Source: JASHPR01 sp963739645
GTDB taxonomy: Bacteria > Actinomycetota > Actinomycetes > Streptosporangiales > Streptosporangiaceae
Assembly (NCBI GenBank): GCA_963739645.1
Contig: CAVUBM010000086.1
Span: 189,452 to 253,451, forward strand
Length of the DNA stretch: 64,000 bases
Reading direction: 5' to 3'
Shown here one piece after another: positions 20,390-29,640 of the stretch. Made by a program: the position numbers and the translations under genes. Within the stretch, counting starts at the first letter, position 1, and every line of letters starts with the position of its first letter. The notes below the pieces were generated by a model. That model worked only from the letters and a program-made list of their open reading frames with translations. It searched no databases and was not told where the DNA came from.

Positions 20390-21433
20390 ATGCGAGTCGG
20401 AGTTCTGACCGGAGGCGGTGACTGCCCTGGCCTGAACGCGGTCATCCGCGCCATCGTGCGCACGGGCGTGGATGAGTACGGATACGAGTTCACCGGGTTC
20501 CGCGACGGGTGGCGCGGGCCGCTCGAGGGCGACACCATGACCCTGGACGTGCAGGCGGTGCGCGGCATCCTGCCCCGCGGCGGAACGATTCTCGGCTCGT
20601 CCCGGACCAACCCGCTGGGCGAGAGCGCGGCCGCGGGCGGCCGGTCCGGGCTGGAGCGCGTCGAGGACAACCTCGCGAAGCTCGGCATCGACGCGCTGGT
20701 CGCGATCGGCGGCGAGGACACGCTGGGGGTCGCCGCGCGGCTGCACGATGAAGGCGTGAAGGTCGTCGGCGTCCCGAAGACCATCGACAACGACCTTGGC
20801 CTGACCGACTACACATTCGGCTTCGACACCGCGGTGAATATCGCGATGGAGGCCATCGACCGGCTGCACACTACGGCGGAGAGTCATCACCGGGCGCTGA
20901 TCGTCGAGGTGATGGGGCGTAACGCCGGCTGGATCGCGCTGCACGCCGGGATGGCCGGCGGGGCGAACGTGATCCTGATCCCGGAGCAGCCGTTCGACAT
21001 CGAGCAGGTCTGCGGCTGGGTCGAGCACCGGTTCCAGACCAGGTACGCGCCGATCGTGGTGGTGGCCGAGGGCGCGCACCCCAAAGACGGTTACGAGGCG
21101 CTGGCCGCCCAGGAACGCGACGCGTTCGGCCACGTCAGGTACGGCGGCGTCGGGCAGATGCTGGCCTATGAGATCGAGAAGCGCACGGGCAAGGAGGCCC
21201 GCGCCACCGTGCTCGGCCACATCCAGCGCGGCGGCACCCCGACCGCGTACGACCGGGTGCTGGCCACCCGCTTCGGCACGCACGCGATCCGCGCGGTGGC
21301 GGCGGGCGCGTTCGGCGCGATGGTGGCCCTGCGCGGCACGGAGATCGTCGAGGTGCCGCTCGCCGCGGCGACCGGCGAGCTCAAGCTGGTGCCGCCGGAG
21401 CGCTACGCCGAGGCGGAGATCTTCTTCGGCTGA
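20390..21433 (+). CDS. pfp: 6-phosphofructokinase, probably pyrophosphate-dependent
   Basis: 347-residue PfkA-family enzyme. Conserved segments: GVLTGGGDCPGLNAVIR, catalytic TIDND (Asp133) and MGRNAGWIALHAG. The donor-selecting positions are Asp110 in GGEDT (E. coli Gly104) and Lys130 in PKTIDND (E. coli Gly124). Asp at the first with Lys at the second is the pattern of PPi-dependent enzymes such as that of Amycolatopsis methanolica, whereas actinobacterial ATP enzymes keep Gly at the first. PPi use is inferred from these two residues. ATG 20390 follows a GAGAGGAAG purine run at about 6 nt. Its 3' end overlaps the convergent CGNR gene by 31 bp. Confidence 0.85.
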   Translation: MRVGVLTGGGDCPGLNAVIRAIVRTGVDEYGYEFTGFRDGWRGPLEGDTMTLDVQAVRGILPRGGTILGSSRTNPLGESAAAGGRSGLERVEDNLAKLGIDALVAIGGEDTLGVAARLHDEGVKVVGVPKTIDNDLGLTDYTFGFDTAVNIAMEAIDRLHTTAESHHRALIVEVMGRNAGWIALHAGMAGGANVILIPEQPFDIEQVCGWVEHRFQTRYAPIVVVAEGAHPKDGYEALAAQERDAFGHVRYGGVGQMLAYEIEKRTGKEARATVLGHIQRGGTPTAYDRVLATRFGTHAIRAVAAGAFGAMVALRGTEIVEVPLAAATGELKLVPPERYAEAEIFFG

Positions 21434-22074
21434 GCTGTCAGCGCCTGAGCTGTTTGCGGCTGACCTGGTTGCGACTGGGCTGGTTGGGGCTCAGCCTCGT
21501 CCGGCCGGGCCTGCTTGCGGCGGAACGCCGCGGTCTTGACCCGGTTCTGGCAGGAGGTCGAGCAGAAGCGGCGGGTCGCGTTGCGCGAGGTGTCGACGTA
21601 GACCCGGTCGCACCGCGGCGCGGTGCAGACCCCGAGCCGGCCGTGCAGGTCGCTGCCGAGCACCACGGCCAGCCCGGTGGCGCACCCGGCGGCCCAGCCG
21701 GTGACCAGCGAGTCCTCGGCCCCGTGGAAATGCAGGTGCCACGGCTCGCCGTCGTGCTGGTCCAGCTGCGGCCGGGCGCCGGTGCGGGCCAGCATGGCGT
21801 TGACCAGGTCGGCCGCGGCGTCGGTGCGCCCGGCCGCCACCGCGTCGAAGACCGCGCGGATCTCCTCGGCCACGGTGCGGAACTGCGCGGCCTCGCCCGC
21901 CGACACGTCCCGGGTGTCGGGCCGGGCCTCCCGCAGCGCCGCGGTCACCGCGGCGGGCAGCGCACGGCCACCGGGCGGCAGGTACGGCCTGCCGTGGGCC
22001 GCACCCGGAGTCAGCGCGTTGGCCAGCCGGACCGCCACGGTCACGACCGCATCCATGTGACTGGTGAAATTCAC
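21403..22074 (-). CDS. CGNR zinc-finger domain protein (putative transcriptional regulator)
   Basis: 223 residues. The N-terminal ABATE-like stress-sensing region (VNFTSHMDAVVTVAVRLANAL to about 150) is followed by the CGNR-type zinc finger CTAPRCDRVYVDTSRNATRR then FCSTSCQNRVK (about 168-200). It has two CxxC/CxxxC pairs and the conserved SRN-RRFCS stretch. The tail is low-complexity (Gln/Pro/Ala). These proteins are usually DNA-binding regulators of unknown signal. GTG 22074 is chosen to give the family-typical NFTSHxDAVV start. The spacer toward the MATE gene holds a tandem repeat. Confidence 0.85.
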   Translation of the reverse strand: MNFTSHMDAVVTVAVRLANALTPGAAHGRPYLPPGGRALPAAVTAALREARPDTRDVSAGEAAQFRTVAEEIRAVFDAVAAGRTDAAADLVNAMLARTGARPQLDQHDGEPWHLHFHGAEDSLVTGWAAGCATGLAVVLGSDLHGRLGVCTAPRCDRVYVDTSRNATRRFCSTSCQNRVKTAAFRRKQARPDEAEPQPAQSQPGQPQTAQALTAQPKKISASA

Positions 22075-22193
22075 TTGACCAGTTACGCCCTCGCGTCTAG
22101 TTTCGTTACTGTCCAAATGATAATAGCCAGTGACGGCAGGCATTGACAGAGCAGGCATTGACAGGGCAAGCCGCGACCGGGCAGCCAGCGACA

Positions 22194-22268
22194 GAGCAGG
22201 CGGCGACGGAGCAGGCGGCGACGGAGCAGGCAGCGACCGAGCAGGCAGCGACCGAGCAGGCAGCGACC
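22194..22268 (+). repeat. 15-bp minisatellite, five units
   Basis: GAGCAGGCGGCGACG occurs twice, then GAGCAGGCAGCGACC three times, in perfect register. Degenerate copies reach back to about 22138 and forward to about 22284. It lies between the divergent CGNR and MATE genes. One frame reads TEQAA repeats but has no ribosome-binding site, so I do not call it a gene. Confidence 0.9.
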
Positions 22269-22293
22269 GAGCAGCCAGCGAGCCGGGAGCCTC

Positions 22294-23728
22294 GTGCCGC
22301 CCTCGACCGACCCGGTCCGCGTGGCCGGCCCGCCTGAGACGGCGGGCCGCTGGTCCCGGCCGCGGCGCTGGTCCCGGCCGCGGCGCTCGGCCCGGCGCGG
22401 CCGCTGGGTCTGGCCGGGCCGCAGCGACGTGGACCGGGACATCCTGCGGCTGGCCCTGCCGGCGTTCGGCGCGCTGATCGCCGAGCCGCTGCTGCTGCTG
22501 GCCGACTCCGCGATCGTCGGCCGGATCGGCACCGTGCCGCTCGGCGCACTGGGCGTGGCCAGCCAGGCGCTCACCACCTTGGTCAGCATCTCGATCTTCC
22601 TGGCCTACGGGACCACCGCGGCGGTGGCCCGCCAGCTGGGCGCGGGCCACCGGCAGGCCGCGATCAGGCAGGGCATCGACGGGATCTGGCTGGCGGTGGC
22701 GATCGGCGCGGCCGTGCTGGCGGTGGCGCTGGCCGCTCGCGCCGGAGATCGTCCGGGTCTTCGGCGCCACGCCCGAGGTCAGCCAGGGCGCCGTCACCTA
22801 CCTGCGGATCAGCCTGTTCGGCGCGCCGTCCATGCTGCTGATCCTGGCCGGCACCGGGGTGCTGCGCGGCCTCCAGGACACGCGCACGCCGCTGGCCGTG
22901 GCGCTGGCCGCGAACGCGGTGAACATCGCGCTGAACGCGACGTTCGTGCTCGGCCTGGGCCTGGGACTGGCCGGGTCCGCGTCGGGCACGGTCATCGCGC
23001 AGACCGCGGGAGCCTGCGTGTACCTAACGGTCATCGCGCGGGGGGCCCGGCGCGCCGGGGTCGGCCTGGCCGTGGACCGGGCCGGCCTGCGCACGTCCGC
23101 GACCGCGGCGGCCGGGCTCATCGTGCGCACGCTGGCCCTGCAGGTGGCGCTCGTGGTGACCACGGCCGTCGCCGCGCGGCAGGGGAACGCGGCCATCGCG
23201 GCGCACCAGATCGCGTTCCGGATCTGGATCCTGCTGACCTTTGCGCTCGACGCGGTCGCGATCGCGGGCCAGGCGATCACCGGCCGCTGCCTTGGCGCGG
23301 GTGACGTGGCCGGGGCCCGGGCCGCCACCAACCGCATGATCGCCTGGGGTGCGGTCTACGGGACCGGCTTCTGCCTGCTCCTGCTGCTGACCCGGCCGCT
23401 GCTGCCCGGCCTGTTCGCGGTCACCCCGCAGGTGCGGGGGCTGCTGCTGGCCGTGCTGGTGGTGGCGGCGCTGCAGCAGCCGGTCTCCGGAGTGGTCTTC
23501 GTGCTCGACGGGGTGCTGATCGGCGCGGGTGACCAGAACTACCTGGCCTGGGCCGGGGTCGTGACGCTGGCCGTGTACCTGCCCGCGGTCCTGCTGGTGC
23601 CCGTGCTGCACGGCGGCCTGGTGGCGCTGTGGCTGGCCTACAGCCTCTGGCTGCTGGCCAGGTTCGTCACGCTGGTGTTGCGGGCCCGGGGAAACGCGTG
23701 GCTGGTGACGGGCGCGGTGCGCCGCTGA
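22294..23728 (+). CDS. MATE/DinF-family multidrug efflux transporter, one-base frameshift
   Basis: Membrane exporter driven by an H+ or Na+ gradient. The first frame (22294 to about 22738) contains DILRLALPAFGALIAEPLLL, ADSAIVGRIG and the first helices. The second (about 22739-23728) continues PEIVRVFGATPEVSQGAVTY, LRISLFGAPSMLLIL, LRGLQDTRTPL and AIAAHQIAFRIW, then helices to the end. Removing one base near 22738 (GCTCGCGCC) gives one protein of about 477 residues with the usual twelve helices. The start is uncertain: GTG 22294 has no clear SD and residues 1-45 are Arg/Pro-rich. Confidence 0.82.
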
Positions 23729-23820
23729 CCGCAGGCAGGGCCGGCCGACAGTGCTAGCGGACAGTGCCAGCCGACAGGGCCGGCCAGAGCAGGGGAGACC
23801 CAGGGAAAGGAGAGGCCAGG

Positions 23821-24624
23821 GTGGAGACGGACACGCCAGTGCTGAGCCCCGGTCAGGCCGCGGCCTGGATCGGCCGCTGGGACGCGCAGCAGCAGGGGTA
23901 CATGCCCGACCGGGAGGAGCGGTTCACCGCGCTGATCGACGCGGTCGCCGAGGGGGCGGGCCGGGACGACCCGCTGGTGCTCGACCTCGGCTGCGGGCCC
24001 GGCTCGCTCAGCGTGCGGCTGCTGGACCGGATACCCGGCGCCACGGTCATCGGCGTCGACGCCGACCCGCTGCTGCTCACGCTGGCCCGGGCCGCGTGGG
24101 CGGGCCGGCCCGGCCTGCGCTTCGCCGACCACGACCTGCGCGACGCGGGCTGGACCGCGGCGCTCGGGCTGGACCGCCCGGCCGACGCCGCGGTCAGCAC
24201 CACCGCGCTGCACTGGCTCACCCCCGACGCGCTGGCCGCGGTGTACGCCGAGGTGGCCACCGTGCTGCGGCCGGGCGGCCTGCTGCTGGACGGCGACCAC
24301 CTGGCCGAGGACGAGGCCACGGCCCCGGCGCTGTTCCGCCTCGGCCGGGCGCTGGTCGAGCGCGAGGTGCAGCGGCACCCGCCCGCGGCCGGCGCCGAGA
24401 CCTGGGCCGACTGGTGGGACGCGGTCCGGGCGGCCCCGGCGCTGGCCGGCCTGGCCGCGCAGCGCGACGCCATGCGCCTGGACTCCGAGCACCACGGCTC
24501 GCCCGCGGGGCGGCTCGCCGTGCACGTCGAGGCGCTGCGGAAGGCCGGTTTCGCCGAGGTCGGCACGCTCTGGCAGCGCGGCGACAACCGCCTCCTCTGC
24601 GCCGTCCGCGCGGCTGGCGCCTAG
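23821..24624 (+). CDS. class I SAM-dependent methyltransferase
   Basis: 267 residues. The SAM-binding motif I is VLDLGCGPGSLSVRLL (about 58), motif II GVDADPLLL, and the post-motif region DAAVSTTALHWLTPDALAAVY and LRPGGLLLDGDHLAED. The layout is that of small-molecule methyltransferases, substrate unknown. GTG 23821 is preceded by AAAGGAGAGG. It is 92 bp after the MATE gene, in the same direction. A hairpin follows. Confidence 0.85.
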   Translation: METDTPVLSPGQAAAWIGRWDAQQQGYMPDREERFTALIDAVAEGAGRDDPLVLDLGCGPGSLSVRLLDRIPGATVIGVDADPLLLTLARAAWAGRPGLRFADHDLRDAGWTAALGLDRPADAAVSTTALHWLTPDALAAVYAEVATVLRPGGLLLDGDHLAEDEATAPALFRLGRALVEREVQRHPPAAGAETWADWWDAVRAAPALAGLAAQRDAMRLDSEHHGSPAGRLAVHVEALRKAGFAEVGTLWQRGDNRLLCAVRAAGA

Positions 24625-24650
24625 CCGGACGGCCGTGGCCAGCTTCCGGG

Positions 24651-24671
24651 CCCTCAGGCAGCCGCTGAGGG
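24651..24671 (+). terminator. hairpin after the methyltransferase gene
   Basis: CCCTCAG (24651-24657) and CTGAGGG (24665-24671) form a perfect 7-bp stem with a 7-nt loop, 27 nt after the stop. No T-run follows, as is common in high-GC actinobacteria. Confidence 0.45.
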
Positions 24672-24745
24672 GGTCCGGCACACGCTGCACATCATGTACC
24701 GGCGTCCTGTGACCGGCCCGGTCCCTGGGCTGGCACACTGGAGAG

Positions 24746-25988
24746 ATGTCCGCGCTGCCCCTAACTTCCCGCGGCGACAGCCAGGCCGCCACCTTGCCCG
24801 AGCCGTGCGTGCTGCTGAAGCTGGGCGAGATCGTGCTCAAGGGCAAGAACCGGCAGCAGTTTGAGCGCCTGCTGCACGAGAACATCAGGCGGGCGGTGCG
24901 TGATCTCGGCATCGCGGTGCAGATCTGGCAGCGCGAGGGGGTCATCGTGCTGCGCGTCGCCGGAGAGGCGGGGGAGGACGGCGCCGAGACCGCCGCGGAC
25001 CTGCTGGCCGCGCGCATGCGGAACGTCATGGGGCTGACCAGGGTCTGCCGCGCGGTGCGGGTCGCGAAGGACCCCGAGGCGGCGGCCGCGGCCGCGGTGC
25101 GGCTCACCGCGAACCAGGCGGGCAGCTTCGCGGTCCGGGCCCGGCGGCGGGACAAGCGGTTCCCGATGAGCTCCGCTCAGCTGGCCACGCTGATCGGCGC
25201 CAGGATCCAGGAGGCGTACGGCTACCCGGTCAACCTGTCGCACCCGGACACCACGGTGTTCGTCGAGGTCGATCAGGCCGAGGTGTTCGTGTTCACCGAG
25301 GGCCTGCCCGGCCAGGGCGGGCTGCCGGTCAACATGAGCGGCCGGGCGCTGGTGCTGATGTCCGGCGGCATCGACTCGCCGGTGGCCGCCTACCGGATGA
25401 TGCGCCGCGGCCTGCGCTGCAGCTTCCTGCACTTCTCTGGCATGCCGCTGACCGGGCCAGAGTCGGTATACAAGGCGTACGGCCTGGTCCGCGAGCTGGA
25501 CAAGTTCCAGGGCGGCTCGCGGCTGTTCGTGGTCGCGTTCGGCCGGACGCAGCAGAAGCTCGCGTCGTCCGGGCGCCGGGCGGCTGCAGATCATGGCGCA
25601 GCGCCGGCTGATGCTCAAGACCGGCGAGGCCCTGGCCCGGCGGCTGCGCGCGGCAGCGCTGGTCACCGGCGACTCGCTGGGCCAGGTCAGCAGCCAGACG
25701 CTGACCAACATCACCGCGCTGGACGACGCGGTGACGCTGCCCATCCTGCGCCCGCTGATCGGCCTGGACAAGACCGAGATCATGGCGGAGGCGCGCCGGA
25801 TCGCCACGCTGCACATTTCCGAGCTGCCGGACCAGGACTGCTGCTCGCTGCTGACCCCGCGCCAGGTCGAGACCCGGGCCCGGATCGAGGACTTGCGCCG
25901 GATCGAGGCGCGGCTCGACGCGGATGACCTGGCCGAGGAGCTGGCCGCAGCAGCGCAGGAGCACACCCCGGCGCGCGAGCCCGCCTGA
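24746..25988 (+). CDS. thiI: tRNA 4-thiouridine sulfurtransferase, one-base frameshift
   Basis: ThiI adds sulfur to tRNA U8 and can supply sulfur for thiazole. The N-terminal ferredoxin-like/THUMP part (LLKLGEIVLKGKNRQQFERL, then to about residue 165) precedes the PP-loop ATP-binding motif LMSGGIDSPVAAYRM (about 205). The second frame continues QIMAQRRLMLKTGEALARR, ALVTGDSLGQVSSQTLTNI and LPDQDCCSLLTPRQ. Dropping one G of GGG 25571-25573 joins them as ASSGAGRLQIMAQRR, about 413 residues. There is no C-terminal rhodanese domain, as in many bacteria. CACACT lies 6 nt before ATG 24746, but GGAGAG could also act as SD. Confidence 0.9.
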
Positions 25989-26014
25989 GCTCGCCCGGAT
26001 CGTGACCGGGCCGG

Positions 26015-27296
26015 TCAGGCGGTGCTGGCGACGGCCTTGTGATGGTGGTGCGGGTGCCAGCGGTCCGCCGCGGGCACGGTCCCGTTCTGCAGGATGGCCC
26101 AGTGGTAGTGGTCCCCGAACAGCGCGGCCATGCTCTGCTTGAGGGTCCAGCGGGCCCAGGCAGCCCCGGCGACGGCCGCGGTCCCGCTCACTCCGGCGAG
26201 CCAGTGGCCGGGCACGACCCGGTGGTCCCAGATGGTGGCGTTCCCGCCGAACGCCGTCAGCAGCCCGCCGCTGCCCCACAGGGACGTGGTCCCGGGGATC
26301 AGCGCCAGGTCGCTGACCCCGACCCCGGTGCCGGGCGCCGAGGTGACCGGGGTGCGCGTCCACCGGCCCGTGCGCGACAGGTGCAGGATCCACGTCCGCG
26401 AAGTGATGCCGCCGGTCACTACCGGGACCCAGATTCCGCCCGCGCCGTCCGCGGCGAAGCGCTCGGGCTGCTGCACCCGCCACGGAGCCACGAACCGCGT
26501 CCAGCGCGCGCCGTTCCAGCGGGCCAGCACCAGGCGCCCGTCGGCCCAGGCGGTCGGGGAGATCCCGGACAGCCATACGCTGTTCCTCGACTCGACCAGG
26601 ACGTCGTTGAGCTGGGCATGGCCCAGGGCCTGGGCCGCCGAGCGCACGGCCTGCCAGGTGTGGCCGTTGTAGTGGACCACCGACCCGCCCCGCTGGCTGG
26701 CGGTGACCGCCCATATGTTGTGCCGGGACAGGGCGCTGGCCCGGTAGATGCCGGACGCGGTGCCGGTGACCCGGCTCCACCGGTGACCGTTAAAGTGCCA
26801 GGCGCCCAGGCTGGCCCCGCCGGTGACGGCGGAGTCACCGAAGACCCAGACGTTGGCCGGGCTGACCGCGGCGACGGAGGTCGGCTCGCCTCGCTTGCGG
26901 CCAGGTGTTCGCGACCGCCCACCGGGCGCCGTCCCAGCGCAGCGCGTACCCGCCGCCGACCGCCCAGATGTTCGTGGCCGACGAGGCGCTGGTCGCCACG
27001 ATGAAGCCGCCGAGCCCGGTGGGCAGCGGCGCGGGACGCCAGCGGCTCCCGTCCCAGTGCTCGGCCGCTGGCGCGCTCGTCCCGCCCGGGTTGGTTCCGC
27101 CGAAGACCCAGGCGTCGTTCTTTGACGGTGCGACGACGGCCGAATAGCCGGAGGCGTTGGCCTCGATTCCGTAGTGGACCGTGGCCATGAGCTGCCAGCA
27201 CGGCGTCCCGGCCGCCTGCGCGGGCGCGGCCGCCAGCATCACCACGGCAGCGGATACCGAGCCGATGACGACGCCCGTGTGCTGGGCCCTGTTCAT
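26015..27296 (-). CDS. secreted repeat protein, probable beta-propeller, one-base frameshift
   Basis: The signal peptide MNRAQHTGVVIGSVSAAVVM ... APAQA is cleaved near residue 28. The rest is built of repeats of the type NxWAVGG/xxLxRWDGxRW (AWVFGGTNPGG, NIWAVGGGYALRWDGARW, NVWVFGDSAVTGG, NIWAVTASQRGGSVVHYNGHTW, WLSGISPTAWADGRLVLARW), typical of actinomycete extracellular propeller-like proteins. The N-terminal third is in one frame and the rest in another. Removing one base near 26890 joins them as QASEPTSVAAVSPANVWVFG, about 426 residues. The C-terminus ends in a His-rich segment (RWHPHHHHKA). ATG 27296 has GGAG about 10 nt upstream. Function unknown. Confidence 0.7.
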
Positions 27297-27445
27297 CTCG
27301 GTCTCCGCTCGATGGGAGGGCACGGAAGTATTGGCCGGACAGCGCCAGAGTAGATCAGTGCAAAGAAACTGGAAAGCAAGTGCCAAGTTCGCGATGTTCG
27401 CCCCCATTACCGGCGTGTGGGAGGCTCATCCGTGGAGGTGATCGC

Positions 27446-28318
27446 GTGCAGATCGGACTGCAGATTCCCGACTTCAGCTGGCCTGGCGGGCCGTCCCGGC
27501 TCGGCAGCGAGCTGGCTACGGTGGCCAGGACCGCGGACGAGGCCGGCTTTGACTTCATCAGCGTCATGGACCACTTCTTTCAGATTGGGGTCCTCGGCCC
27601 GCCCGAGCGCGAGATGCTCGAGGCCTACACGACGCTGGGGTATCTGGCCGGCTGCACGTCCCGGGCCACGCTGGTGACGCTGGTCACCGGCGCGGTCTAC
27701 CGGCATCCCGGCGTCCTGGCCAAGATCGTCACCACCCTGGATGTGCTGTCCGGCGGCCGGGCCTGGCTGGGCATCGGCGCGGCCTGGAACGCGGAGGAAT
27801 CGGCCGGCCTGGGAATTCCGTTCCCGCCGGTGGCCGAGCGATTTGAGCGGCTTGAGGAAACGCTGCAGATCTGCCTGCAGATGTGGCGCGGTGACCAGGC
27901 TCCCTATGTCGGCCGGCACTATCGGCTGGAACGGCCGATTAATTCGCCGCAGGCCCTGTCCGAGCCCCATCCGCCGATCATGATTGGCGGCGGGGGTGAG
28001 CGGAAGACGCTGCGTTTTGTGGCCCGTTACGCGCAGGCCTGCAATCTGTTCCCCGGCCCTGAGCTCGCCCGCAAGCTCGACGTGCTGCGCGCGCACTGCG
28101 AGGCCGAGGGGCGCGACTACGACGAGATCACCAAGACGTGCTACTTCATCTTCGACCCCGGCGAGAAGGGGGAGCGGGCCGGGGAGATCGTCGACCAGCT
28201 CGGCGCGCTGGCCGAGATGGGCTTCCAGGCCGCGATCGGCGCGGTGGCCAGGGTCTGGGAGGTGACGCCGCTTGAGGTCATCGGCAGCGAGGTGATCCCC
28301 GCGGTCGCCAGCCTGTGA
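27446..28318 (+). CDS. LLM-class (luciferase-like) F420-dependent oxidoreductase
   Basis: 290-residue TIM barrel beginning MQIGLQIPDFSWPGG. Typical segments are ADEAGFDFISVMDHF, TLVTGAVYRHPGVLAKIVTTL, LDVLSGGRAWLGIGAAWNAEE and HPPIMIGGGGERKTLRFVARY. It belongs to the F420-using branch common in actinobacteria rather than the FMN luciferases; substrate unknown. GTG 27446 is chosen because GGAGGTGATC precedes it. It is convergent with another F420/PPOX-type gene. Confidence 0.87.
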   Translation: MQIGLQIPDFSWPGGPSRLGSELATVARTADEAGFDFISVMDHFFQIGVLGPPEREMLEAYTTLGYLAGCTSRATLVTLVTGAVYRHPGVLAKIVTTLDVLSGGRAWLGIGAAWNAEESAGLGIPFPPVAERFERLEETLQICLQMWRGDQAPYVGRHYRLERPINSPQALSEPHPPIMIGGGGERKTLRFVARYAQACNLFPGPELARKLDVLRAHCEAEGRDYDEITKTCYFIFDPGEKGERAGEIVDQLGALAEMGFQAAIGAVARVWEVTPLEVIGSEVIPAVASL

Positions 28319-28337
28319 CGGCGCCCGCCGAGCCGCG

Positions 28338-28763
28338 CTACCCGGGAGGCGCGGCGGCCCACCCGGTCCAGCGCTCGACCGTGATCCCGATCACGGGCCC
28401 GGCCGGAGGCAGCTCACGGTACTGCGGGTAGCGCCCGGCCAGCAGCGCGACCGGCCCGGCCATCTGGCGCGGGTCATCCAGGATGACCGCGCGGCCGTCG
28501 GCGCGCACCCACCACAGCGCGGCCCAGTCGTCGTCGTAGCGGTCGGCCAGCACGGCAACCTGGGGGTTGGCCCGGATGTTGCGCAGCCGCCGCAGGTTGC
28601 GCGTGCTCTTCGGCTTGGCGTCCACAGCGACATAGATCCGGTCGCCGTCCACCGCGAACGTGACAGGAACCAGGTGCGGGCGGCCTGCCTCGGTCACCGT
28701 GGCGAGCCTGGCCACGGCGGCGTCTGCGAACCGCTGCCGCGCGTCGCGCTCGGTGAGATTCAT
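28338..28763 (-). CDS. PPOX-class F420-dependent enzyme (TIGR03668-type)
   Basis: 141 residues with the split-barrel flavin/F420-binding fold: AVARLATVTEAGRPHLVPVTFAV is the N-terminal strand pair, DAKPKSTRNLRRLRNIRANP holds the cofactor phosphate-binding basic helix, and DDWAALWWVRADGRA follows. The family reduces or binds F420. ATG 28763 gives MNLTERDARQRFADA; the SD is weak. Its 3' end is 19 bp from the convergent LLM gene. Confidence 0.82.
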   Translation of the reverse strand: MNLTERDARQRFADAAVARLATVTEAGRPHLVPVTFAVDGDRIYVAVDAKPKSTRNLRRLRNIRANPQVAVLADRYDDDWAALWWVRADGRAVILDDPRQMAGPVALLAGRYPQYRELPPAGPVIGITVERWTGWAAAPPG

Positions 28764-28912
28764 CCCGCCGCATCCTGGCACACACCGGGTCACGAGGTGG
28801 GTGCGGATCGGGGCCTGCCGGGCGGGGTGGCAAGATAGCTCAATCTGCAGTGGGCGGGTCGAGTTGCCCGTGGTTCTGGCCGCCAACGCTGGAAGGAGCA
28901 CGCCAGCCGGAC

Positions 28913-29551
28913 ATGAGGCAGCCAGGGACCGGTGCGCAGCAGGCTGCCGTTTCGGGAGCCCCAGGGCTTCCCCCTGGCCAGCACATCCAGACCGGCTGGC
29001 CGGTGCTGCACTACGGCCCGGTCCCGAGGTTCCGCCCGGACACCTGGGACCTCCGGGTGCTCGGCGCCACCGAGTCGGGGCAGGAACACCGGTGGAGCTG
29101 GCTCGAACTCGGGCACCTCCCTCGCGCCCGCATCGTGGCCGACTTCCACTGCGTGACCAAGTTCACGATCCCCGGCATCGCCTGGGAGGGCATCGCCGCG
29201 GCCGACCTGCTGCGAGCCGCGCCGCCGGCCGCGGCCGTGACCCACGTCATGGTCTGGGCCGACTTCGGCTACAGCGCCAACCTCAGGATCGACGACTTCG
29301 CGGCCGACGACACCCTGCTCGCCACCCACCGCGACGGCGCCGTGCTCAGCCCCGAGCATGGCTATCCGCTGCGGCTCGTGGTTCCGTCCCGTTACGCCTG
29401 GAAGAGCGTGAAGTGGGTCCGCGCCGTGGAGTACCTGACCCTGGACCGCCGGGGGTTCTGGGAGGAGCGCGGCTACCACAACGCCGCCGACCCCTGGCGC
29501 GAGCAGCGGTACTCCTATCAGGAGCGGCCCGGGGAGGGCCCGCCGCTGTAG
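28913..29551 (+). CDS. sulfite-oxidase-like molybdopterin oxidoreductase (small, SUOX/YedY-type fold)
   Basis: 212 residues. DFHCVTKFTIPGIAWEGI contains the conserved HC in which Cys would ligate molybdenum. Further family segments are THVMVWADFGYSANL, DDTLLATHRDGAVLSPEHGYP and LVVPSRYAWKSVKWVRAVEYL. No Tat signal is seen, so a cytosolic form is likely; substrate unknown. ATG 28913 is the first in-frame ATG after the purine run GGAAGGAG, which is about 14 nt upstream, longer than ideal. A dispersed repeat separates it from pknL. Confidence 0.8.
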   Translation: MRQPGTGAQQAAVSGAPGLPPGQHIQTGWPVLHYGPVPRFRPDTWDLRVLGATESGQEHRWSWLELGHLPRARIVADFHCVTKFTIPGIAWEGIAAADLLRAAPPAAAVTHVMVWADFGYSANLRIDDFAADDTLLATHRDGAVLSPEHGYPLRLVVPSRYAWKSVKWVRAVEYLTLDRRGFWEERGYHNAADPWREQRYSYQERPGEGPPL

Positions 29552-29559
29552 CCGTGCCA

Positions 29560-29628
29560 GCCGCGACGGCGGGCTTGCCGGCCCGAGCGGATGGCACGCG
29601 GGGGGTCTGGGGGGCCGTCCCCCGGGCT
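29560..29628 (+). repeat. dispersed intergenic repeat, copy 1
   Basis: The stretch from GCCGCGACGGCGGGC through GCCCGAGCGGATGGCACGCG to the GGGGGTCTGGGGGG...CCCCCGGG hairpin is the near-perfect reverse complement of 54669-54741. It fills the gap between convergent genes, and the G-run/C-run palindrome could act as a two-way terminator. Confidence 0.7.
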
Positions 29629-29640
29629 GGCACAGTCGGG

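Noticed and set aside
22143..22337. Small frame encoding TEQAA repeats
   Set aside because: Produced by the 15-bp minisatellite; no Shine-Dalgarno and no family.
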